A stretch of DNA of 64,000 bases from Buxus sempervirens (Eukaryota; Streptophyta; Magnoliopsida; Buxales; Buxaceae), in contig OX387184.1 of the NCBI GenBank assembly GCA_947561395.2, positions 58,773,197 to 58,837,196 of the forward strand. The letters run 5' to 3'. The position numbers and the translations under genes are program-made. The notes beneath the pieces are model-generated. The model ran no database searches. It was not told the origin of the DNA and worked only from the letters and a program-made list of their open reading frames with translations. Below, piece by piece: positions 33,189 to 47,500 of the stretch (position 1 is the first letter of the stretch; each line of letters begins with the position of its first letter).

Positions 33189-33713
33189 TATAAATAATAT
33201 AAGAGAGTTAAGACTAATACTGCCACCATTTGGTAGATCCCATATCATACAAAATTTGGTTTTGGCATCAAAATTTTTCAATATAACTGTAAGAGTCAGC
33301 GGTGTGTCACGATCGATTGGAAACATGATAGCTCCCTGATAATCTGTTCTAAAAAAGAGCCATTCAGAGGTCCCCAACTCAAAAAAAATATCCCCAACTT
33401 GGTGCCATGACTCCTTGGTAAGACTATTGAGGATTTCTTTTCTTTGACTAAAAGGAAGAGGAAAAAGGAAACATGATCTCTCTAACTGGTGAAGGTGGAT
33501 TGGCTCCACCCTGGCTGGAATATTGTGTGATTGTGACCAAAGACCAAGTCCTCTCATCCAGACTTGGGGGTGTTGGGTTGCACACGCAACTCTGGCCGCC
33601 TTATTTAATTTTACCAACTTTCCTTCGTGGGAGCAAAGGCTATTGAGGGTTCCAACAAAAAAAAAAAAGGCTATTGAGGGCCACATAAGCCTACTGACGC
33701 AATACTGGGGCAT
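33189..33713 (-). CDS. Unrecognised 211-codon open frame (its 3' end overlaps a Helitron)
   Basis: A minus-strand frame runs from ATG at 33713 into the Helitron at about 33188 and stops at 33078. The part outside the Helitron (about 175 codons, including GDIFFELGTSEWLFFRTDYQG) matches no family I know and has no splice partner. Length alone makes it worth listing. It may be a chance frame or a relic of a captured exon. Confidence 0.2.
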
Positions 33714-35253
33714 GGTAACCCTACAAGGTCACCATCTTTATCATTAGATGGGGATGGAAAATCTTATAGGGAACTGGACAAAATCAGTTTTCAATTGGGT
33801 CGAGTGAATGAGTTCTAGCATAGTTGACCGAACTTTATCTTTTTATAAAAATTTATTCCAAGTCTTGAAATGAATTCTAAGGTTTAAAATGAGTTTCCAA
33901 AATGAAGGCCAAATTAATGCGGAATAAATGGAAGTCCATGTAGGTGTACAAATCCAACCTGTACACATGTTTTACCATTGAACCAACAGATCTTCCATCC
34001 AGATGCCCCAAGTGATATATATCCCTGTAAAAAGAAGAACACATCTAGTCTAAGAATCTGGTGGTACCAAGAAACCACCAATGTGTTTTGGGGGTGTGGG
34101 GCCCCATTAAAATGAGACATGCATCCGTCCGTTTCACGCTGGTACCACTTATGTGGAATTTTTTATTTTATTTTTTACCCAATCAAATCAAGTCTTGTCC
34201 TCGAATTTGTGAAGACAATATTTGAAATTCAAAATCCATTTCACTCAACTAAAAAATAAAGCAAGGAGACAAGATTTGGGCTTGGCATTCCATGCTCAAA
34301 ACACCGCTAAGCTTTCACCCATTTTACAAATTTGTTATATCACATTAATATAACTAACTGAATGGAATAGCATGCAATTTAGGCTCTTGCTTCCAACATG
34401 GAGTGTTTGTCAAAGCGGGCCCCACAAAAATATCTCAGTGAAGAAAGATTGATATAAAATATTACAGCTTCAAATATGGATTCAGTCTCGAGTCTCGACG
34501 CTCTTTCTATACAGGCTGTATGTAGAGCAGGTGCCCAATTTCAACTTTTTAAATCAAATCACAAGAACTGACGCACAGCATAGACATGAAGACATTGTAC
34601 AAGGACTTCAATAAAATTATGATTCAGACAGAAGGCAACTTGGGTTCCTCGGAGCACTTCAGTTGTTTGCCCAAAAGTCTAGGCTGACATCACTTGGGGA
34701 TGTGGGGTACTACTATAATGTGGATCACCAAAGAACCTGGGGGAAATATCTGAAGGAATAACGACATTTCTTTCTGTGTAAGGAAAATGATTTGAGAATG
34801 AAGTTGGTCCCATGGATGAAGCAGAATGCTTCTTCAGCAGGAAAGTAGGGGAGTTGATGCTTCCCTTAGTTACCAACTGCAGCCTTTTGAAGATGACTTC
34901 ATAAAATTCCAAAATGTGATGAAGACAATCGCCCTGATAATTTACCAACTGGACCTTTTGCTGTGATGAACCCTGTACATGTGGGGTTTATTCATTCATC
35001 TCTTTTCTTCCCCCATTTGAGACAGCAGAAGTGGAGATACCACATCAATGAGCAGCTTAAGGGCCACCCCAATCAATGAGTCTTTTGAGGCAAAAGGGAG
35101 ATCAACTGGTCATATCTGGATACATTATCTCTTTATGGGATTTTTATTGATTCACAGATTGATTGGTCAAAGCAAATCATAGACCTGATTACTCAAACCC
35201 CATCCAAGGCTGGCGAGGAACCAGACAAAGTTGGCGATGAACCAGACAAAGTT

Positions 35254-35628
35254 GAGAAATTTGGTTTTAAGTGATACTTTTCAAAGTGATACTAATTCTT
35301 AGTAATTGAGAAGTAGTGATTCTCTTAAATAATAATTGCAAATCAGTATCAATTTGCTGCTCATGAAGAATTTCATCCAAAAATGTCTTGTAAACCTCAC
35401 TTTCATCCAAAAATCACTTTCATCCAAAAATGTCTTGTAAACCTCACTTTTAACAAAAGGTTAGTGAAAATGACACTAATTCTCAATTATTTTAAAAAAG
35501 TATCACTTGAATTATCTTGTAAACCTCACTTTTAACAAGTTAGTGAAAATGACACTAATTCTCAATTATTTTAAAAAAGTATCACTTGACTTATGTTAAA
35601 AAATTATCACTTAAAACCAAGTTTCCCT
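35254..35628. mobile_element. TIR element with internal tandem repeats
   Basis: Outer sequences TTGGTTTTAAGTGATA on the left and its inverted counterpart TATCACTTAAAACCAA on the right bracket about 375 bp. Inside, CTCACTTTTAACAA...AGTATCACTTGA is repeated with a period near 70 bp. No clear target duplication; superfamily unassigned. Confidence 0.6.
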
Positions 35629-35894
35629 CTAAACTTGCCTCCGATTTGATTCTCTTTGGAAGTAAAATTCTGATGCATATTCTATTGGATTTAACAAACT
35701 GGGGAAGATTTGAGAAAAAAAATCAAGCATATTCCATAATTAGGTTCGTATATGCATCTTGTCACTCAGGGCCCACTTGCTTATTAATAAAAGTAAACAA
35801 ATAAGATGCCAAGACAAAACGAAAAGAAAAAAGAAGCTATCATTTTATCCTCCGAGGTGGAAGCCGCAAAGGAATATTCCTCAATATTCCTCAG

Positions 35895-35934
35895 TCAGAG
35901 TTTCCTTCTAACCAGACCTTTGAAGAAGTCAAAG
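35895..35934 (-). CDS. HCS1 exon 10 (last, with TGA stop)
   Basis: Completes Ser and encodes [12 protein letters not shown] followed by TGA at 35897-35895. Only 40 nt, found by matching the expected C-terminus and phase. Confidence 0.92.
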
Positions 35935-38900
35935 CTGCAACCACATGAAACAAATCATGCAATTATTGTTATGACATGACAAACTGCTACAGTATAAGCT
36001 TCGGAATGTAAGTTACAAAGAACACATCCACCATTAATGATTACAGTTGGAGGCCCAAGACAAAACAAAGGGCACTTGCAACAAATGGACTACAACAGGG
36101 CAAGGTTTGGGCCTAAACTAACCCTCCCCTGGAAGAGTAGCCAAAAAAATAGAACCTGCTGAATTGGTGTCCCGTCTAACCAAGGTGAACCAAAGCAATT
36201 TAATGTGGGTTTTTTTCATCCATCTTCCATATTCTTACATTATAGAAAATTTCATTCATATCCTCTTGTTTTTTATATTTATATCTATATCCCTCTGTTT
36301 ACCAGAATCATTGCAATCATATTCCCAACATTGAAACCAATAAACTTTCCTTTTTTCTTAATTAAATGACTAAAAGTAACCTTCTATAAAACACGAAACA
36401 TTTACCTTTATCTCAAATTTTTTTTTTTATATCTATCTATTATTGTATTAATGATATCTGCACCTCAAGAGACATTAATACATCCAATGGGTCAAATCTT
36501 CTAAAAAAATTTCATCATATTTATTTTTAGTTTCTAACTTTCTAGGAAGAAAAGGGAAATAAATACATAAATTTAATTCTTTTTTGGGTAATAGATATTA
36601 CGTACATGATTTCTTTTACTATTTTAAAAGTAAAAAACCAAAAATAAATATTATTCAATTTTTTTTCGAATACCAAGTCAAAGTCTTAATTAATAATTGG
36701 TGAATGAGCAGACTGATGTGGGCCCTATTCATACAATAACGCTTTCGTTTTGCTTCACTAAGGGTGTTTAGGTATCCCTGTACACTTTGAAGGAGTTCCA
36801 GACTTCAGTATAGACTATAGCAAGTCATGGGTCGGAGGTTGTGGTAAACTAGGATAGACTGCGGCAGAAATTAAGATAGGGTGACAGAGCTTCATATGAT
36901 GGGTACCTCGGTCCAGGACTATTTTGAATAAACGGAGAGAAGCTATTTATTTTGAGGAGTAGGTACACCCCAACAGAGGTGAGGTGAGTCTCATCAGTGT
37001 ATGGGTGAACATGTTCTTAAAATTTTCACCTGTTCTCAAGAGTTCCAAGTTTCTGTGGCAAAGCAATTGGAAAGCTTAAAAGACATTTCTTGTGAAATTA
37101 TTTCCATCCAATTATCGGAAAATAGTAAATAGACCTCATGAGGTGGGTGGTTTAGGTTTATGATTTCTAGCTTGCATCAACAAAGCCTTCTGGGCAAGTG
37201 GTTATGGAGGTTTATGGTCCAAAGAGGGTGTCATTAAGATATCATTTTTTTTGTGGGAGGCTGGGAGCTTCTCCCTTTCAAATTTCCTTTTTCCTTTTTT
37301 TTTCCAGGTATCTTCATTGGTCCAGCTTTTAAGGGATGTTTTCATTTGTCTTTTGCTTCCTAGAAAAAGGCAAAAAGGACGCATATAGCACACAAATAGT
37401 ATTTAGGCACCATAAAACTTAAAAAGTATGCATTTGACCTCCCAAGGACCAAAACTTCTATGAGGTGCTCTGCCATACATATAGATATGTAGAAATAACT
37501 TCAAACAAATGCTCTGAATAGAATACCTGTTGCCATCAGGGTGAAGCTCATACAGTTGCTTGTCCTCACCGACAGCTAACAAATAGCCTGAGGATGTCAA
37601 ACCCTGCAACGAAAGAAAACTAAAAAATAAATATAATAAAAAGAAAATCTACTACACATTAATTCAAGTTCTTTCACCTATTAATACCAGATACCTTCAA
37701 TTTTTTTTTAAATGCCTTTTTTTTTATGGTTTCAATTCTTTAAAATACCATCTTAACTTTTTAAGATGTAAAACCAGTACTTGATGCTTGATGAAATTCT
37801 TGAACAGGGCAATGGATAGTCATATAATCTTCACAAGTCCATATTTGCATATTTTTGTCCATATTGATACCATGGTACAAAAACTCAGTACAAATCCCGA
37901 TATTGGAACATTCCATGACTGATACCTAGTGGTAATACTGGTTGATATAAGCTAATATTGAATATTGCGAGCAAAAATTACTCTCCACATCAGCTTTCTA
38001 AGATGTAAAACTAGTTCTTCATGTCTAATGAAATTATTCCACAGGACCTACTAAATATAACATGCATACATAAATACTTCTTAAGATTCACAAACACAAC
38101 CATCCGTAGATGCAAACATAGTTGTTTTTATGCTCAACCCAACGAAAACATTAAAGTGGATAAATTACTCAAGTATCAACATGATTTTCTTGATGGAAGG
38201 TGTCAATTAATTATTTAAAGAAAAAAAATAAACACTGCCTAATACAAAAATCCTCAAATTCAAATATGAGAAAATTTCTAAACTAACTTGTATAATTTCT
38301 TTGGAGTTTGGGCCACATGCTAAAGTTTGTAGTTTAACAGAATTACTAGCAAATGCTGTTGATCCAATATGGATATCAATAACAAATTGTTGATGCTGTG
38401 TAACTTGGTCTACAAGAACAAGTCACTTGTGCATATCAGCTTACAAAGGCATTTTTCACAGGTTGTCATATTTCATATCGGCATTGATGGTGAGGATTGA
38501 GCAGGCAACACATACAGTCAAGACTATACTTGAAAAATGCAAATACTTTATCTGTACCTGGGACATTATCTTCCAATCTTACCTTAATCGTAACTACAAC
38601 ATTTTCCGTTACTTGCCCCCCATTCTTCTCCTCTATAACAACCCTCTGGCCACTGCATAAATATAGCAGAACAGAATTATAAAAGACAAAAAAGTGTGTG
38701 TGTGTGTATTCATAACTAAACCATCAGTGATTATCCGTCTGTGGACCTCAGTTTTCTGGCAGAGGGTTGTGAAACCATAAAACATCAAACCAGAATGAAG
38801 CTGCTACTATCTTGTAGGTAAGGGTGTGAATATTTATCGAGGTCAGAATAAGCCAAAGCTGGTAAAATGTCCATATAGAACCAGATTACCTAAGGGGTTC

Positions 38901-41900
38901 GGTTAAGTACATATTCATGAGATGCATGTTGCTAAGGTGAGAATTTTAAGATGGATCTGCGGAAAGACCTAGAAAAATAACTTAAGAATGAAACATATCC
39001 AAAAGTTTCTATGAGCAGCCCATTTAGGACAATGGAAAGTAGTTTCAAATATTTTGGCTATGTTAATGAGATATCTGCAGTGCCACCTATTAGAAAATTC
39101 ATGATAGTAAAAATTGAAAAACCAAAAAGTGCGCACCTCCACACACCCCCACCCCCAAAAAAAAATTTAATGGAAGTCAGTAAAAAATGATGTAAATGCA
39201 CATGACCAAACTGAAGATAAGGTCTTTGGTAAATTTGATGGCAGCAAAACGATTCATGCTGCCAACCCTTGGGATGTGCGAAGAGGCATGAATGAGGACT
39301 ACTTTGCACCTGTGTAGCCATGTCTTATAGTAAATCTCTTCAAGAGCCTGAAATCCTGCACACCAAAAAGTAAAAGGCTTTATATTACCCTTTCTGTGGC
39401 ATGGTGTTCACGAAAAAGCATGAATTACATTTCATAATATTCAAAAATAGAGGGAAAATTGGAGCACTGTATCATAGCATAGCCTTGCTTCAACAGAAAC
39501 TCAGAAAATCTGCTGCATAAACACTTGTAACAACAACAATTCCTGTTAATATAACTTGATTATGCCAAACTAAATGTTAAACAGATCCAGTAATATGTCA
39601 CAGGACGGCAAAAATATGTGAAAGATCTAGTAAAACAAATCATAATAGGCAGCTTCAAATGTAACTATTAGACCAAGTAAATAAAATTTTATATCTGAAA
39701 AGACTAATGAGAATGATGGTATTAAGATGATGAGACTGCAGCTTGGTTTTTATAGATGGGGTAAAACTTTTTCCCACATTTCCCATCTTTTTTCTGATGA
39801 CACCCCAGTTGTTAGGGCTGAATAGGTAGTCTAAAAGGATGAAGTCATTCTCCTTAAAGGAAGCCTTACGCTCATTTCTAAGTGTGGCATTTTCAGTATA
39901 GAGGCATGTACCTTGTTGAGCAAGTTCTCAAACCAGACCAGATATTCTCCATCCAAATTAGGCAGCTCAGGCACTTAATGCTTGCTCATATGGCATGATT
40001 TCATTTGTCTTTAACTGAAGCTCGGACATCTCAACATTGAGCAATTTTGGTAGAATTAAATTCTTCAAAACAAATTAATCAATCAAAGCCAAATGCACTA
40101 CCCAACATTTTTGGTTATCCTATGGTTCATGTTAGGATCAGCAATATGGATCTTATCCCTACATGTTTAGTCAGCCTTATCCCAACCTGTTGGGGTCAGA
40201 AACATGGATCTTGTACTGCCGTCCCAATCTATCAAAGACCACATCTTTATTCAGCTTATGGATATTTGTATCCATTCTAACTGACCACATATACGTTTTT
40301 ATTAATATTCCCTTATCTTCTTAGGTCTTTACTTTGCATGCCCAAACTAGCTTAAACTAATTTCCTTTATCTCATGACTTAATTGGGCAACACGTAACCA
40401 CTATAAAATATGTTCATTCCTTATCTTTCCTTGACTTCCCTTACATCTCAATATCTGCATCTCAGTAACACATCCTATGGATATATATTTTATCAATGAA
40501 CATTCTGTCCACACATCAAAAAGCAACTAATAGAAATCTAATGAAATTGATTAGTCCATTTTTTATGTGATCAAAGGTAAATAAATTGATTACTTTTTCA
40601 AGATTTTCTTACCATCTAACTCTTACTTCATCTTCGTCATTGTTTTTATTAGAGCTACAATACACAGGCTTACTTCAAATTATTTTAAAACCCTTCGTTT
40701 CTGAAGTATTCCACCATAACTCCCATTTTGTACTAACTCCCTCCCTAGTTTGGTTTAAAAAAGCTACATCATCTATAAATAACATACAGCAAGACACCTC
40801 CTCTTGGATATGGCCTGTTAATGCATCCATAATTAAAGCAAAAGGATAAGGTCTCATAACTGACAGTTGGTGTAAACCTATCATTATTGGAAACTCTTTT
40901 TTCTTGGTATCAATTGCTCTCACTCTAGTTAAGTATCCCTTATAAAGGCTTTTAATAACTTCGTGCATTATTTTTACTCCTTATTTATCCAAAATCCACC
41001 AAATTATCACCCTTGGGACTTAATTTATGCTTTTTCTAGGTCAGTAAAAACTATCTGAAGGTGTCTCCTTTTCTCCAACCTTGTCCACTAATTGTGTGAG
41101 TGAAAAGATTGCCTTAGTGGTGGACCTCCCCAGCATAAATTTAAACTGATTTTCTGACAATTTAGTTATTTTTCTTATCTTTGCTATTACTCTTTGCCAT
41201 AATGTCACAGTATGGGTCATAAGCTTAATTCCATGGTAATAAAATATAACTATGGACATTTATTTTATTCTCATATATAGACACCACACACCCTTCTACC
41301 AAAAATTTTGCATTTTTCCAGCCTCAAAATTCGCTCAAATAATTTGGTCAACCTTATTACACCAATCACTTCCATGTACTTCCACACTTCAATTGGAATG
41401 CCATCTAGTCCTAAATAATTTTCTGTTTTCACTTTAACTAAAGCCTTCTTCACTTCAAGGGACCCCAATCCTATTAACATAACAATGTTTTATTGGTTCT
41501 CTAACAACATTTATACCCAATGCGAGGTTATCCATACCTTTACCATTCAATAATTTTTGAAAATATTATCTCCATATTTCTTTCATCTCCTCATTCCTTA
41601 TTAAGACTTGCAAATCCTCACTCTAAATTCATGTAACTTGATTTAAATTTCTTGTCTTCCTTTCTTTTATTCTTACAAATACGTATATGAATTTCTCACC
41701 CTCTTTTGTACCTAGATTGTTGTATATGTTATCATATGATTTTTTTTTTCGCCTCTATTACTACCATTATATTTTCCTTTTTGCACTTCTATATTTTCTA
41801 GGTCTTCTTGGTTCTTATTTCTTTGCCAAGTTTAAAAAATAATTTTCTCTTCAACAGACTTTTGACGATATTACTCAACTCAACTAGTAAGTTCTTTATG

Positions 41901-44484
41901 GGATTTGACTTTGCCCCTAGAATCTCTTAAGACCTCTTTTCCTATTTTATTAATGAAATTGGCTATTTCATCCCATATCTGTCCAGGGTTTGTTTCTAAA
42001 TCTTATGATCCCTCTTTCATCAGCTACTAAGTTCAAAACCACTAATTTTCTCTTTTAAGTTCCAACACTTCCTTTTTGGAATATTTTGAACACGCTTTCT
42101 TCTCTTCCAACTCTTTATAGAAATATCCACCAACAACAACATATGATTTTTTTTATGAGTTATGAAAGCTTGTATTAAAACACAAAGATATGTAAAAAGT
42201 ACTGAAGAACTCATGCATCTCGTGAGAAATGGGATGTGATCATTCTGATAAGCAAATGCAAACCAAAAACAACTACAAATTCTACAATACTGGCCTACTC
42301 TCTCATTCTAACATCATTTCCCAATTCCTTACAATATCGTCCACCACATAACCATCGAAATATGGGCATAATGAAGACCAAAAAGCTGCACAAGCCAACA
42401 CTGCATCATAGATAGCTCCTCTACCAACCAACCAACACCCACTCCCCCCCCCCCCAAAAAAAAAAATTTGTCCTTAAAGATGCTTCTATTCTTGTTCAGC
42501 CTCACTAGCCAAATTGTGGCAAAGAAAGCAGTTGAGTAAAGGCTTTTGCCTTTTTTTGACATATGAGGGAACGTCCACTGTTCAGCCAAATCACAAACAA
42601 GTTCTAGGAACTGCCATTGAACTCCTACCCATTGTAGCAGCCTATACCAAATAAAGCCAACAAAGTCACAATGCACTAGGACATGGTCCACTGACTCTCT
42701 ATTCCTAATACAAAACGTACAAACATGCGGTGAAATGGCCCAATTTTTCCATCAAAACTAAAGCATGTCTAATGAATTGATCCTTTTCAAGAAAGCTGTC
42801 CAAGAAAATGCTTTAACCTTAAGTGGAATTTCGGCTGACCAAAGAAAGGATGTCGGGAAACAAGGAGAAATAGAAGATCCCCCCATTTATGGAATGAGGC
42901 AACCGGCTTGCAAGAGAACTGACCACAGGTCTCAAGCAACCACAATCTAATATCTGAAGCGGAAGGATAAACAACTACAACTTTAAGCGACTCAAGTAAA
43001 CGACCCAACTCATCCACCTCTAGATCACGCAATTCCCTTCAAAACTGAAGATTTCATTGTAATCCTTTGGTAGACCATGAGAGAATGTCACAAACAAGAG
43101 ATTCCTACTGATTACTAAATCGAGAAATGAGAGGGAAACAACAAGCAATAGATGACTCACCCCACCAAACATTGTACCTCCATAGAAACCTCTCCCTCCC
43201 TCCCTCCCTCCCTCCCACCCACCCTTCATCCCTCTCTTTCCCCTTCTCTTTCTATCCCCCCAACCTTTCTCATGCACACACACACACACAACGGTTTGGG
43301 GCTTAAAAATCCTGGAGATGGTGCTTCTGCAACTTTTTGACTGTCAGATCACACTCAAAAGAGCATCTGATGCTCCAGCACTTTGACAGGATTCTATTCA
43401 TTTTGAATTAATTTGATCCAAAATTTTGAATTAGTTTGATGTTCTGAATCCAACTACCAGTCAACAGCCAACATTATGAATTAGTCTATCTATTTAGATA
43501 ACAAGACATGGTTCACTTATTCTAACTGGAAAAAAAAAGGAAAGAAAAATCTAAGCCTGACTCATCTAAGATAACAACATTGTCATAGAACATAGGCATT
43601 TTCTAATATAATCCAATCTCGGACCATGTTCTACTAAAATTTCCATGAATCATAAGATTTATGATTTCACAATTACAGTTCAATTCTTTTTTTTTTTTTT
43701 TGATAATTTTAACAAGAAGTTGAGATAATTCTAATGACTCAAAGGCATTGAGCTTTCCTCTAGTCAACAGTGTTCCGAAGTACTGCAACAATAGTGGTGT
43801 TTGCCCAGATTGCACAGGGACACTCTGCCACAACCATAAACACATTGATGAATTTAATTGTTTCTCCACTTCCATGACTTACAGAACAAGTATACAGGAT
43901 CAACTACAGATTTTCCTCTATGTACCAAAACAATTGCATCAAGAAACGACAAAGAAATTATAATATATATAATATTCCAATAACCTGAAAGTTAGCAACA
44001 GTATCAGGGGTACGGAGGATTCCCTGCGGAGATTCAGCAGCAAGTTCTGCAGCCTCCTTATACTTTGTCTGAGCAAATAATTCTTGAAATTGCTGGACAA
44101 CTAGTTCAATTCTAAGTAGCCCAATGAAATTACTGATCTTGATTTACAGTTTCACAAACTCGTTGGAAGTAATACTGCATTCAATAAATGAAAATAAAAT
44201 CTAAGGCTGTATCCAAATTTAGCACCAAAGCCGGCTATCGAAGTATGGTACAAGATAGTAGTCAGAAAATTAAGCTTTCTGCTAGATTGCACATAACTAG
44301 TCATGATGCGGACATGGGGATCACAAGATTTTCCTCTCCGTTTTCAAAGAGAGCATAGAGGATGCTAGCTTCATAAATAATTTCATGAAGAGTGCATAGG
44401 TGTCTGTAAGCATTAGCTGCAAGATTAGTTAAGCAGCTGCTGTGGACAAGATTTGAAAGATCTTCAGATGAGACATGGAGCAAG

Positions 44485-44516
<32 letters not shown>

Positions 44517-47500
44517 GCATGTAATTAAACCTTAGGTTAGTTGGCGTACAAATGCCTTCACATGGCTGCTGTAGAAATCCCTGGAAAGCTCTTTCCAAGC
44601 TAAGTCAATTATGTTGTTTAAGCTCCAACTTGAGAGAGTTTGATCGGAATCTTTACCTCGAATCTTTATTTTCATTATATTTGAGTAGTGATGGCATCTT
44701 TTTCATTCTCTTTCTATTAAGCTTTCAATGGTTAATGTAAAACCCCGGAATTTTTAGAAATTGGAATTAAGATTTAAAATTATTAAATAAGAACAAATAA
44801 AGGAAAAAAAAGAAAAATCATTTGGTTGAATTGGTTCATTTAGTTTAGTGGGTTAAAAGGGTTTGATTAGTTTAGTGGTTAAATGGGGTTGGTTCAAGTT
44901 AATGAACCGGCTCAATGGTTCCATGGTTTAAAAAAAAAAAACTCAAGCAACCCACGATTTTTGGCATTTGGGGGCTTTTGGTGCTTGGGTCGTTAGGGTG
45001 AGAAGAAGAAAACGAGAGAAGACGAAATCGTGGGGGAAGAAATCGAGTGAAGGAGAAGAAGGAAAAGAGAAGAGGAAGAGGAAAATAGAGAGAGTGGGCG
45101 TGGATTGTGCGAAAATCGGTAAGTAGCATAGTTTATTCGATTTAATCAATTCTCGTTGGGTTTTTTTCTGATTTCTGTTTGCTCATTCGACCACTGTTGA
45201 GTTTTTGATGGAATCCTGCTTTGATCAATTTCCTGTTGATTACTGTTTGGTTTCTGGTTATTTCTGTTTCTGTTTTGATCTAATCGAATCCTGTTGATTA
45301 CTGTTTGGTTTCTCAGCTTTTCAATCGATCACTATTTGGTTTCTCCGATCTGCTGTAAACAGACTTAAGGTTTTGAATATTTGTTTGGATGGTTTGCTTC
45401 AACTGATTCTATGTGATGTTGGTAGTAAAATTTGGAAACGGCATGTTTAATTTCAGTACCTGTTCGATATCAGCACTTGTCTGAACGTGAATGACAGAAC
45501 TTCAGGTAATTGCAGCACTTGTTAAATTTCTTAATGTCTTGTTGGATTGGGGCTAAACGTAACTCTAACAAGTTCAGTTCCTTTCATAAATTAAGCAACC
45601 CCCTTTAAGAATTTAGTTGTGAAGAATTTACTTCATTGGTTCCTTTAAGGCTTTACTTGATTTAAGAATTTAGTCGTGAAACAATTCAGTTCCTCTTTAG
45701 AAGTTTAGCTGCGGCTGTTGAGTAGATTATTTAGTACATGTTAAATTCTAAAATAGTGGGTTGTATTAACTAATTAAGTGCTGGTTATACAGTGGGAAGA
45801 TGGTTAATTAAAATGGTTGTGCTATAGGAGATGTGGAGCATGCACTGGGTGCTGCCTACCTTTCCAGAGGTTGGCACCCAGCTCTTGCTCATTATGTTTT
45901 AAATTGTTGGATGTTTAAATGGTGTGGAAGTAACCTAGGAGTTAGCCTAGAGTATTAAGGAATATTGGTAAAGAAGAGAGGTCTGATTTGGTGAATACTT
46001 TGCAGGTGCTAAGATTGACAAAGCAGCAAATTTATCTAAGCTTGATAGGTGACTGGTTGGTGCTGCTGGGTGCAGCTAGGTAGGCCTATTTTCTCAGGGG
46101 TTGGCACCAGCCTGTTCCATCAGTATACTTAAAGTATTCAAAAATCTAATTGGGGAATTCATGTAAGAGATCAACTTAGTAATAATTGAGGTTATGCCAA
46201 GTGTTAAAATCTGAAACCTGTTAGAGAAATGTTATAGGAAATTCCTAGGTGCTGTAAATTTCTCCAGCACATATACTTTTTGCCATGAAACCTGAACTTG
46301 AGAAATCACTTAGAGGGTTAGTTAGAGATAACCAAACAGGAGAGGACAAGAGTGGAGTAACTAGGGGTGCTATAGAAAATTATTTATTTCTAACTTGTGT
46401 TCAAGAGGTGGTTTCTCATTTTATTACAACTGTAATTATTTATTACATCTGTGGGAAGTGGATTGCCGTTCACCCTAGCTATTGAGACCTGGGGGTAGTG
46501 AACCTGCATCCACCACAGACATGGATTCTGGGGGTTGAGGACGGCAGTTCACCCTAGCTCATGAGGGGCTAGGGGTTGTGAACTTGCATCCTCTTCGGAA
46601 TGTGCCACAGCAACCCGAAAAGTCAACTAGATGGTCTCAGTGAGATCACTAACTCGATGGTCTAATAGAGATCACTAACTCGATGGTCCGAAGAGATCAA
46701 TAACTTGCTATGGTTGAACTGGGTTGTACTTGCGAGCTTATGCATGTCTCATGCTGGAGTGCTCCGCTTTGGAAGAGCGATCCTAGCTAAATCTTTCCAT
46801 TGTAAGTCGTGAGGTGGCGAATTGGGCAAGTGAATTAAATCATTGTTATTACTTGAGATTTTGCTGAGATCGTGGTTTGGATTAATCTGATCTTATCTGT
46901 TTTATGATTCCACAGAATTCAAAGTAATGTTATTACATAATATTGATGTGATTTTAGCATGAGTTGCCAGAGTTTGATTGTATATTATATTATCATGCTA
47001 CTTTACAGTTTGAAATTGTATAAAATGTTCTTATCATGCATTATGCTGCTTACTAAGACGTTAGTCTCAAGCGTGTTTTGTTTTTACCGGTTTTGTTTTC
47101 AGATAAATCTGCAGAGCGAGGACAAACTGGGATAGGTAGAACTAACGAACTGGATGACGACTACCACCCTGAGGATTATTATTATCCTGGATAGGGTTGG
47201 GCAGTATTTTTTTTTGTGTAGTCGTCTATTTTTTGGATCTTGTATAAATTGTAAATGAGAGAGAGAAAGAGAGTGAAAACCTTAGTGAATTTTATTTTAA
47301 ATCTGTAGATATTGGATGGCTTAGTTTTTTGAAATGATGTATATAGTCTATATGTTTTTGTGTTTATCAGGTCTTGGTTTGAGGGCTTATCCTATTCTTA
47401 TAAATACAAGCGTTATATAACCGTTTTTCCGAAAATTTTAGGATTAGAATATAACTGCTTTGGTTAGTTTTTAAAACTTAGGAATGCGTTTCTAGGACTT

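Larger units (their letters stand above)
28733..35894. other. Intergenic region between ORP start and HCS1 stop
   Basis: About 7.2 kb. The proximal part up to about 29230 should hold the ORP promoter and 5' UTR, but no TATA box could be assigned. Further out are a hAT-like end (about 29611), the ACGT-core cluster (30957-31306), a truncated copy of the G-rich hAT-MITE family (about 31555-31680), a Tourist MITE, a short Helitron, an unexplained 211-codon frame and a TIR element near 35254. Confidence 0.7.

Noticed and set aside
43152..43340. Pro/Ser-rich frame over CCCT and CA repeats
   Set aside because: Microsatellite translation, not a gene.
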